From Ryuthela nishihirai (lineage: Eukaryota; Arthropoda; Arachnida; Araneae; Heptathelidae): DNA of 64,000 nt. The DNA is taken from contig JAWZYU010000019.1 of NCBI GenBank assembly GCA_038380435.1, positions 25,383,801-25,447,800 on the forward strand, read 5' to 3'. This document shows, piece by piece, positions 55,650-64,000 of this stretch (its first letter is position 1; every line of letters begins with the position of its first letter). Under the pieces are notes generated by a model. That model made no database searches. It saw nothing but the letters and a program-made list of their open reading frames with translations, and was not told the origin of the DNA. The translations under genes were made by a program, and so were the position numbers.

Positions 55650-56035
55650 AATTACAGGATTAAAGAATAAAATTAGGTTACATAATAGTTTGGTCCTTTC
55701 TAATAATTTGCTATATTAGTAAAACCTGGACCCTCTTAAGCAAGGTAAACTGAAACTTGATGCCCTTGATTCTATATGTTTACAACACAATATCTTGGGC
55801 ATTAGGTGGTTTGAACAAAGCAAAGATGATGCCAGTCAGAAATCCCTTAGAGCAGAAGTGTACAAGAGATTGGTCATTTGTTCAGCTATGTTGCCCACAT
55901 GCATAACTGTAGATTTGCATATAGGATAATGAAGTGTGCCTAAATAACTTAGATTACAATGAGGTGGGCAGTTTGAAACTAACCTTATTAAAATTAATCT
56001 GCAGTAGCCAAATGATATTTGGAGGACTAAATAGC
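55650..56035 (+). mobile_element. family A LINE fragment A7 (very decayed)
   Basis: DNA words from the family A C-terminal region remain in order: AAAATTAGGTTACATAATAG, TTGATTCTATATGTTTAC, TATCTTGGGCATTAGGTGGT, CATGTTGCCCACATG, and a GAGGTGGGCAG block. About 30 percent diverged; the oldest family A piece here. Just upstream, 55578-55600 has an A-box-like TAGCTCAATTGCTAGAGCA. Confidence 0.65.
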
Positions 56036-57110
56036 ACTCTTTTAATACACAATTAAAAAGGCCTTCTTCCTCAAAAATTAAGTAAATTAAAATTCTTTGT
56101 CATTGAGCAATAAATTTTTTAAGTTTTTGCTTCAAATTAATTGCATGTTAAAAGGTTTTAAGAGAAAACTCAGAAGTTTTTCAGAGCAAGGACAGGACTC
56201 CTTCTTCAGTGAAGTGACACTATGTGAAAAAGTGAACGAAGATGGACACTTTGTGAGTCACCTTAATTTGCAGTTATACTATTCATATTCACTTTTCTGA
56301 TTGTAGCAATATGTGTGTTGTTTTGATATGAAGCCCCAAGATTTCAGGGCTTCATCTGTACTACATAATTAATCTTTAAATATTGATTAGACATTTTCAA
56401 AACTTTGTACCCAGTTTGTTTAAAATTTTCTAATATTTCAGATAATGGATAAATTTACAATCCCATCTATCCAAGATATTTTTTGATAGATGAGGAACTT
56501 AACATCTTCTACAGACAAAGTGTGTCATCATCAAAATTCTTTGTTTTGTGATGAAGTCAAAAATTCATGAAACTAATCAAACAGAAACATTAGCAAAACT
56601 GTTATCTATAATACTTCTTGTCCCACTTTATTTTAATGGAAAGCTGAAATAAAATATAATTTCTATGTATTGGCCATAAGCTGACAGTGCATTTTAGTTT
56701 ACAGTGCAAAAAAAAAAACATTTTTTCAAGAAATTTATTTAAAAAAAAATAGTACCGAACAGTAAACCATAGAATTAAGTTTAAAATAAATATGTAAAAT
56801 TTGTTGCACACCTCTAAGCTCGTTAAAGGAAAAAAAAATCTCTCTGTGTGATATTTAGAGGTAGCTGCACCCCTGAATTTGTGCTTATTTATAAATATAT
56901 TGCTGTTGCTAATATAAGAAGTACATCTTGACATTTATCACTGAATACAATCCTAAGAAAATAAAAAAATCTGTTGAAGAATCGAGTTTTGTAACTCGAA
57001 ATAAAACTGATTTCATAGCGGCGTAATTAGAAAGCAAAGATACTTGTATCATTATATAATTAATTAAACTTTATAAAAATGATAAACTGACCGATGAAAG
57101 GTAATTCCTA
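56036..57110. other. AT-rich stretch without recognised gene
   Basis: No supported feature. Confidence 0.5.
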
Positions 57111-57400
57111 GTATCTTTTTTGAAGTGCAATTCGCCATGCAAACGCTGAATAAACTGACATAACACAAATATCGTATATAATCAATTTTTTTTAGCGCAA
57201 TATACATTGTATTCCAACACTACTGATCAATGTTTTGAATAGAACAACATGGCTGCCGCGCAGTCGCCGTAGCATCATCTTCAAGTGCTTAGGGCCCTTC
57301 CTCTTTTCTTCCTACCTCCATGGGCAGACACATCCGTCTGTGATCATGGCCGTCAATGCTACGGGAATCGGAGTCCTGTCCATTACTACCTCAGTGGTCC
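57111..57400 (-). repeat. dispersed repeat family U, copy 4
   Basis: GTTTTGAATAGAACAACATG (57232-57251) matches 20580-20599 exactly, and GCAGTCGCCGTAGCATCA continues the match. The right part (57330-57390) is the reverse of 44395-44470. Confidence 0.55.
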
Positions 57401-57464
57401 TCTCTCCAAGAGTGCCATTATTTTACATTTCTGAGAAGCTCTTTAATATCTGGCTTAATCATTG

Positions 57465-57505
57465 GGCTTAATAGAAGACAGCTGGATGTTGTCTTCTATT
57501 AAGCC
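57465..57505. repeat. 16-bp perfect hairpin
   Basis: GGCTTAATAGAAGACA (57465-57480) and its exact complement TGTCTTCTATTAAGCC (57490-57505) are separated by 9 nt. Confidence 0.85.
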
Positions 57506-58304
57506 AATTGCTATATTTTGCTTTGGTTGATGCGAATAAAGAAAATTCGGTCTTACAAAGATATATAGTTAGAAAAGGATACTTTATTTATAAAGATTTG
57601 TAGGTAAAAAGGTTTGTACTTTAAGAGCTTTTTCTTGCGGATTTTTTTTTTTACCTTGGCGCAATGAATAGGACCATTTAAAAGGAAAAAAAAAAATTAA
57701 ATGATACTTAGTTAAATACAGAGATATTAAATATACAATTTTACATGTAACAATTCTATAACGACATCTGTAATAAGCGGATATTGCAATTTTGGCTCTA
57801 GATCTATCGAAATGAAAACAAATAACTATTCAATAAATAGGCGTTTCTCAATATGTGCTCACGGAGCCTTCGATCTAGGATGAATTGAGACAAACCACGG
57901 CTTCTCTTTTACATTTGCAAAGCATTAGGATCAGTCACTCCTTTCCGTATATACCGGATGCCAATAGGTCACTATACCTGTACCTCAATAGGATCATAGG
58001 CCCACATGGTTCTACATCGATATCAGATTTATCTGTCCCACTATGGCCGAACTTCGGTGGACAAATTTCAACATGTTTTTTCAGTTCGGTGTTTAGCTAT
58101 AATGATATTTTAAGATTTCGTATACTTCTGCTTTAAACATAGTTCTAACAATTCTAACATATACAACTTCACTGCCAATGCCTAGGGAGTGAATAATTCT
58201 TTTTTCGTGTGTGTGATTTTTTGAACTGTTACTAAGAGTCACGTTAAGAGTAAAGCCGATTATCAGCGTTGCAATCAATATCTTATCATAATCGTCATTA
58301 TATC
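57506..58304. other. upstream region of the first host exon
   Basis: Contains no coding feature; a presumed promoter and 5' untranslated region of the exon at 58305. No TATA box at a convincing distance could be singled out. Confidence 0.4.
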
Positions 58305-58415
58305 ATGGCGGAAGGAGGTGGTGCTGATAACACTGTTCATTCGTTGATTAATGATGTTCCTGGCTTAACCGAAGAAGAAAAATCTCAGCTGTTAACAGTC
58401 ATGATGAAAGCAAAG
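58305..58415 (+). CDS. first coding exon, RIM/rabphilin-type Rab-binding protein (probable)
   Basis: ATG in the context TATCATGG opens 37 codons, MAEGGGADNTVHSLINDVPG then LTEEEKSQLLTVMMKAK, ending at AAG|GTACAT, a usable splice donor in phase 0. The LTEEE(K/R)...VM-x-(R/K)-(A/Q)-K pattern is the start of the helical Rab-binding domain of RIM, rabphilin and related synaptic or exocytic effectors, which bind GTP-loaded Rab3/Rab27 at vesicles. The next in-frame exon (63132) extends the same acidic helix. Closest to RIM by eye. Only this N-terminus is in the window, so another Rab effector is possible. Confidence 0.55.
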
Positions 58416-58752
58416 GTACATAATTTTAATATGCAAGAACGTCTTTTGTAACACGTTGCAGCTGTGTTGAGTGCAGAACATATAAAAACAACGATGCATT
58501 AGAAATTTTGGTCAGCTGTCCGAAAATTAGTCCTTTAAACGAAGCTGAAATTAATATTTCAAATTTCTGTATACCAAACAACTTAATAATATAAAGCCAA
58601 ATGCAACAGTGAAAGTATCAGTGTAGAAACTATTTTTTTTGCATGTTCAAAAATATATTGACGTTTTGCCAGTAACCTTTTTTTTTTCGGTGAGCTTGAA
58701 CACGGAAATCTATGAAGAAATATGTGTATGAGTTCGACTGTATAATAAAAAC

Positions 58753-58920
58753 AAATAAATACTTTTTTCAAGCAGCTGCTTGCCATAGAGGTCTAACAGC
58801 AGCCTGTCAGTTTATATGTCAGAGTTAGAAGGCTGTGAGGATGGCAGGACAGCAGAAAAACAAAACGCACGTTCATGCCTTACCCAGGGCTCAAACCCAG
58901 GTCTCTTTTTGGACATAATA
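58753..58920 (-). repeat. SINE family S, copy S5
   Basis: Reversed AAGCAGCTGCTTG, AACAGCAGCCTGTCAG, GGATGGCAGGAC and the B-box region GGGCTCAAACCCAGG. The A box is lost. Confidence 0.8.
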
Positions 58921-59089
58921 ATTCCAACAGTGTGGAAAACGTGCATGTAAACAATTATAATTTAGCATCATCCTGGAAAGATTAAGCCATGTGGAGAAGA
59001 ATGAGCTAGTTGACACTTTTCCCTTGTTAAATATATATGTAAATTTCTCTTGCTGCATCATAATTGATGTAATAATCGTATTCAGTAAG

Positions 59090-59330
59090 GGACCTGGGTT
59101 CGAGCCCCGGATTAGGCATAGATGTGTGTGTCGTTTTTCTGCTGAGGTCCTGCCATCCTCTCAGATCTCCTACTGTGAGGTTCGAGCCCCGGATTAGGCA
59201 TGGATGTGTGTGTCGTTTTTCTGCTGAGGTCCTGCCATCCTCTCAGATCTCCTACTGTGGCATATAAACTGACAGGCTCCTGTCAGACCTCTGTGGCAAG
59301 CAGCTGCTTGAGGGGGTATTTTTTTTAATA
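59090..59330 (+). repeat. SINE family S, copy S6 with 82-bp internal duplication
   Basis: The segment from GGTTCGAGCCCCGGATTAGG to CTCCTACTGTG occurs twice (59097-59178, 59179-59260), differing at one or two bases. The family tail follows once, ending GAGGGGGTATTTTT. Confidence 0.9.
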
Positions 59331-60380
59331 ATGTAGAAATTTTTATATTTTTAAATATATTTACCTGAGTTTAGTATCTATTTCACACTAAATCATCTCG
59401 ATTTCTTGAAGTTCTATTTATATTCATACCAGTGTATTTCTCTAAAAACTTGCGATTATTTTCTTTAGATGCTTATATGTAGACTCAAATGATAGTAAAA
59501 GGTAAGGTAAGCATTATTTAAGATTAAGACAACCTTGCCTGCTTTATTAAATTTTTTTAAAGCATTTTTAGTGAAACATTGCTTAACAATAGCTTCCAGA
59601 AGCCTTTTTTCCCTCCCAAAATGTACAGTGTTCTTGAAAAAAAATTTTTTTTTCAATGTTGGTCATAAGACAATCAGCTTTGCTAATTAGCACTTTAATC
59701 TTTATTTCAAATATTGCTTTTTTTTTCAACATTTGTAACAAATTTTTGACATGTTATATTTTTTCTTGTCATGCAAGAAGCTGCAAAGGTTCTTCCTTGT
59801 TGAAACAACCACCACTTGTCACATATTTGGCAGAAATATAGTATATATATAAGATATGTAATTGTTCAGAATATTATGAGTTAAATGTTTTTTTTGAAAG
59901 GAACTAGTTTAAGTGGAAAGATTAAAATAGCAACTTTAAAAGTTATTAAGGCCAGGTGCTATTTTATGGTTTGCAGTCAAAAGATTCACCCAGGGAAATG
60001 CAACAGCAAGTGTAATGTATGACATATATAAGTTTAAATTTTTTTATACAGCTTTTATACATTTATGCATCATTTTTCCAAAAGGATTTGAAACATTATT
60101 TTCTTCAAATCTGATTTTGTATTATTAAATTCACAATCAAATTAAATTAGTGCCAAGTTTAGTATTCACATCTATCATAGAACCAAAGGAAAAAATAAGA
60201 AACTTTGTCACAATTGCAATTATTATATTTCACCTTTAATTTAAGTAATTAGTAATTCTTTAAAAAATTTTAATACCTAATGCTTTGGTCACTTTATTGC
60301 TTATATAGATTAATATTTATTTAGCAAACAATACTGACATTATTGAGCGGTTTGGGGGTTTGAAATCATGGAAAATTAAT
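59331..60380. other. AT-rich intron sequence
   Basis: No supported feature. Confidence 0.5.
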
Positions 60381-60499
60381 GTGTTTTGGTTATACAAACT
60401 TAGATCAGAAAGGGGCTTTTTGAAATTAAAATTAGTTATGGAATAATAAACATTTTTGTAAATGACTCTTTTATTGCAGGATACTACTTTTGTCATAAT

Positions 60500-60900
60500 G
60501 TTAAGTCTATGGAGTTGTGAACACAGGTAAGCTGGTAGAGGAAAAGGTATTGTGGGTTATGAATAGAAATAGATGGTAGATAGGAGTGAATGGGCATGTT
60601 AATGTTGTGAATAAGGGTAGTTCTGATATGTGGTGGAATTATATTCATTCAAATGGTGTGGGAAATTTGACAGGTCATGTATTTTTTTCATAGTTTTTTT
60701 TTTGAGAGTGGTGGTTGTTGCTGTGCTAATGGAGAATGCAGATGAGTTTGAATATTTTGTTGTACTTGATGTTAATGTTGGCAGTTTAGTGTAGTGTTTG
60801 AGTTTATTATGAATATTGATTGGGGTAGTGATGAATGTGTTCAGAAAGGGAAACATGGCTTGGACGTGATATGGTTTTAGATTATGTGAGGTTTTTTAGT
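60500..60900 (-). other. G/T-rich block resembling LINE C composition
   Basis: The minus strand is C/A/T-rich and open for about 85 codons (60856-60599), with the composition of LINE C but no recognisable domain. Possibly a fragment of a C-related element. Confidence 0.3.
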
Positions 60901-61150
60901 TAAATATGTGCTTTTTTCGCATTTTTTTTTTTATCCATTGGGGCTTTATTCAAATGTGGAACAGTGGTTTGTTGTTTGCAATTTTTGAGCATTTTGTGCT
61001 TGTTTTAGCCCATTAAGTTATTTAACCTCTGGGGCGTTTTTTGAGAGTGAAACAGCAGTTTTTTTTACAATTTTTGTGAGATTTTGTACTTGTTTTAGTC
61101 TTGCATTAACCCCCAGGGTTTTTTTTCGAGTGAAAAACATTGATGGGTTT
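60900..61150 (+). repeat. degenerate tandem repeat, about 95-bp unit
   Basis: Words TTTTGTGCTTGTTTTAG/TTTTGTACTTGTTTTAG, TTAACC-C-GGG and GAGTGAAAC recur two to three times with drift. Confidence 0.5.
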
Positions 61151-62485
61151 TTGATTTTTTGTTTTTCTGTTTTTAGGATGTTTTATAAAATTTTCAGGAA
61201 ATATAATTAAATTAAAAGTAAGGGTATAAATAAAATTTTGGTTTGTACATTATGGACAAAATAAATTATTTCATGGACTTTTCTAAAAAAAACAAGATAT
61301 CAGCATTAGTGCTTCTTTCTAAATATACTCAAGTTAAAAATTTTCAGAAAAGAGTTAAAGCTATTTGAAAGAAGTGGGGAAATCATTTTTTTAATAGATA
61401 AGAATGCCAATTTAATATTCTTGGTATTTTTGTTTATTCTGAATTCAGTTTTTAGAAAAAATGATAACTAATGCATTATTGTTTTTTAAAAGTAAAATTT
61501 TTCTAAATTTCTTATTTTGAAAAAAAGTGGCCATGTAGATAAAAAGGAACTGAAACTTCTGTATGTATACATTATAATACTTGTAACCTTCATAGAAAAT
61601 GTAAAGTTTAGCAATGGTCAACTGGTGACCCTTGGCATCCCATGAAAGATATTCTGAAAAAAGTTTTTTTTGGTACAGGATTTTTTTTAAACCAAGCAAA
61701 TGGTGAAATATTCATTTTTATTGAATCAATGACTGATAAAAGCAAATGCTTTTGATGGAGCAATTTTCTCTTTTAAATATTAAAACCTAAGTAGCTGCTG
61801 CTTTCACTATCTTTTTTTAAAGCACTGAGAATTATTAAATCCTCAGTACATCATTTGACTGATAGTCATCTGCAGGATTCACTAAAAATAATTTAAATTT
61901 TACTAAAAGTTGATTTTGGTAAACTTCAGTTCATACCAGCTTTACAATACCTTCATTAATTCATTCCTAATTTTTTGGGCTCTTTTATGTGTAATGAAAC
62001 TAAGCTTCATATTTTTTTATTGATCTTTCATAATTTTAATGGTATTTAAAATTATTTTACTGATTTGATCTTATTTATGTATTTTAAATTGTTATACCAA
62101 TTTCCTTTTATGATTTTAATTTCTAGCTTATGTGTATTAATAATCTGTGACCATCAGTTGTTTCAAGGGCTCAAATGCTTGGTTCTCAAGCACATAGAAG
62201 TTAACCATCCCTGTTCTAGATAAAGAGAAAAATATGGACTACTTACCATATAAGCATTCACTTTGGACTGTAATGCCTCAACATTCCCTTGTGGAGACCA
62301 CAGAAAATATTCTGTATCGTTTTTAAGGATAGGCAAATGGTGAAAAGTTCTGCTTACCAAATAGCCAGCTGCTAAAAGCCTCTTTAAACAAAGTCATTTT
62401 TGATGAATGTACTTTTTTTTAAATCTCAAAAGCCAAAACATCTGGTTTCACATTTTTTGCACAGAGTAGACAACTGCCTCTTAAC
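61151..62485. other. AT-rich intron sequence
   Basis: No supported feature. Confidence 0.5.
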
Positions 62486-62572
62486 AGATATCCAGTGACT
62501 TTTCAAACCTCTGAATTCTTGGGGTCCTTGTGAACTTGCCATTTAGCCCATTGTGTGTAAAAAAAGTCCCAC
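62486..62572 (+). repeat. SINE family T fragment
   Basis: CTTGGGGTCCTTGTGAACTTG and CATTTAGCCCATTGTGTGTAA match the 3' body of T. Confidence 0.7.
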
Positions 62573-62664
62573 TTTTTAAGAGATAATCCAATCCAACTAA
62601 ATGCATATGTTCAGACTGTTGGAAATGACATTGCATATTTTTGTTAAAAATGCATGATGTTTAA

Positions 62665-63044
62665 GGTTGGGTTGTTTTACCTCTAAGCGGCACTTTTTTG
62701 CACACCATGGGCCAAATGGCCAGGTCACAAGGACCCTGAAGGCTCAGAGAAGATTGGGGGAGGGGACCCACTGGAACAGCTGTTGGGAGACAGATGGTAG
62801 CCTCCCATCAAGGCCATCCAGCATGTTCTTTAATGTGCACAGGGTATGGCTCTCCCGCACACGGGCCATGGCTTAACGTCCCATCCGACAGATGACAGCC
62901 TTTCGAAGCCCATAAGTGTCTCCTACTGACCATGAGCAGGGCGGAGAATTTTGCAGAAATCTCATTGCTGACCCAGCTGGGACTTGAACCTGGGAACTAC
63001 GAATTATGAGTCTGGCGTGCTACCGACTGAGCCACCCCCTCCCC
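62665..63044 (-). repeat. SINE family T, copy T4, with 13-bp target duplication
   Basis: Full T body, read leftwards, with head GGTGGCTCAGTCGGTAGC and B box AGGTTCAAGTCCCAG. GCATGATGTTTAA flanks both sides (62652-62664, 63045-63057). It lies about 90 bp upstream of the second host exon. Confidence 0.9.
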
Positions 63045-63131
63045 GCATGATGTTTAATGAAATAAGTTTTATTCATTGTAGAAAGTATTATTTAATAAAA
63101 AACAAATGCATTTTTTTTTTGCCTTTCACAG

Positions 63132-63163
63132 GAATTTGATGCTGAGGAAGAAAACAAAATGAG
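63132..63163 (+). CDS. second coding exon of the Rab-effector gene (probable)
   Basis: 32 bp between an AG acceptor and GAG|GTAAGT donor, reading EFDAEEENKM plus two bases (phase 2). Joined in phase 0 to the first exon it continues an acidic amphipathic helix, as expected in a Rab-binding domain. The small size makes it unsafe on its own; the splice signals and frame agreement are the support. Confidence 0.5.
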
Positions 63164-64000
63164 GTAAGTTTTATTCTGAGACAGTTATTATTCATTTTTT
63201 GTAATCCTCTTAATTAGTTTATCCCTTCCTGTAAAGATTCAAAACACTATCAAAGTAAGAGCAAACAATTTTAATCTTAATGATTGTACTGGTTATGTTT
63301 ATATGTGTGCTTGCAATTTATATACAGTTTTGATTATATTAGTCAAGAAAATGCAACCAATTTGGGTTTTGGTTTACACAGTATAATTTACAACATGCAG
63401 ATAAATTAATCATGGAGATATTAGTGTAACACTAGTAGCTTTGATAGGTATTGTTTTGATAAATTTAACCGGTGCCTACGTAATAGGAATGCCTGCCGAT
63501 TTCAAGACATGAAGTGACAGCAGCGCTAGTTATATTTTCTTCCACTTGGCGCTGGCAATCCACTGGTTTGCTTGTTACTTGCTTCGTAGCAGTATAGGTT
63601 ATTACACTGTTTACTGCTTGCTTCAAAATTGGATTCTGATACGGATTTGTTCATGTGTGATTATTTACTATTCTGTCTACTTTCTGCTGTTTTTAACTAA
63701 AAGTCTGAACGATGATGCAGTACTGTGTGATGTTTTGCAGAAGTGACAGGTGGCTGCATCAATATGTCTGCAACGTAATGATGACATGAGTAATAGGAAA
63801 AAATTTCTGAGATCACTTTTGAATAAATAATATTTTGGAATCGCAGAAACTTTTACAATATATGGAACTGAGTTACACTGTCCTAACAAAATATTAGAGA
63901 ATTTCTGTGTTATGTGAATGGGGGAATTTTACTATAAATTCTAGATTATGATTTTATCTATTTATATCTTGATTTTCAACAGCATTCATCTAGTATTTAA
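63164..64000. other. following intron or intergenic sequence
   Basis: Starts with GTAAGTTTTATT. No further exon recognised before the window ends. Confidence 0.5.

Larger units (their letters stand above)
58416..63131 (+). other. 4.7-kb intron of the Rab-effector gene
   Basis: Donor GTACAT at 58416 and acceptor TTTTTTTTGCCTTTCACAG ending at 63131, with a strong pyrimidine tract. It contains SINEs S5, S6 and T4, a T fragment and a G/T-rich block, and otherwise AT-rich sequence. Confidence 0.5.

Noticed and set aside
60480..60525. Small host exon between GCAG and GTAAGC
   Set aside because: Open in one frame, but there is no match to the Rab-binding domain and it lies in a LINE-like G/T-rich block; splice-like words are expected by chance.

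Overview
This is eukaryotic, AT-rich, repeat-dominated DNA from an animal, probably an arthropod. The evidence is spliced exons with canonical GT/AG borders, mariner, Tc1, hAT and P/THAP transposase relics, RNase H-bearing LINEs, tRNA-derived SINEs and a complete Ty3/gypsy-like LTR retrotransposon. Taxonomy below arthropod level cannot be settled from the window; a chelicerate is a guess. No operon, CRISPR array or prokaryotic gene was seen.

Left third (1-22 kb): a mariner copy (2-1218) sits at a TA in the 5' region of an RTE-like LINE (family A, copy A1, to 4405). A long inverted repeat flanked by 15-bp direct repeats (4681-8374) carries a 5'-truncated RT/RNase H LINE (family B), read leftwards, whose frame is open apart from one TAG. 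After about 2 kb of AT-rich DNA with one tRNA-like repeat comes a tandem-repeat family (R, 10.2-11.2 kb). Copy A2 (12645-19080) is then split by an oppositely oriented copy A3; the two share the same disabling mutations.

Centre (22-35 kb): a minus-strand LINE (family C: zinc-knuckle ORF1, endonuclease, RT, RNase H) is cut by a complete LTR retrotransposon (23445-31351). The two 661-bp LTRs differ at one position. A 4-bp TAGT target duplication flanks the element, and removing the insertion leaves C's reading frame in phase. The element has a tRNA-Lys-type primer-binding site, a gag ORF, a canonical G GGA AAC -1 slippery site before the gag stop, and an uninterrupted protease/RT/RNase H/integrase ORF with all catalytic motifs. 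It has no env ORF. Here gag and pol would work as one unit: gag forms the particle and the frameshift makes a minor Gag-Pol product that copies and integrates the RNA.

Right half (35-58 kb): a THAP-domain fragment, a foldback-like arrangement of R repeats, a Tc1 relic split by a SINE with a 14-bp target duplication, a tandemly duplicated LINE tail, a coiled-coil gag relic with a tRNA-Leu-type primer site, a P/THAP9 transposase fragment, a solo LTR, a DD41D mariner whose catalytic motif is triplicated, and a GTF2IRD2/ZBED-like hAT relic. Two tRNA-derived SINE families (S and T) recur throughout.

The only credible host gene is at the right end: a 37-codon first coding exon (58305-58415) and a small second exon (63132-63163), separated by a 4.7-kb SINE-filled intron. 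Together they look like the start of a RIM/rabphilin-type Rab-binding domain. Stretches with no feature listed hold AT-rich sequence in which I recognise nothing.
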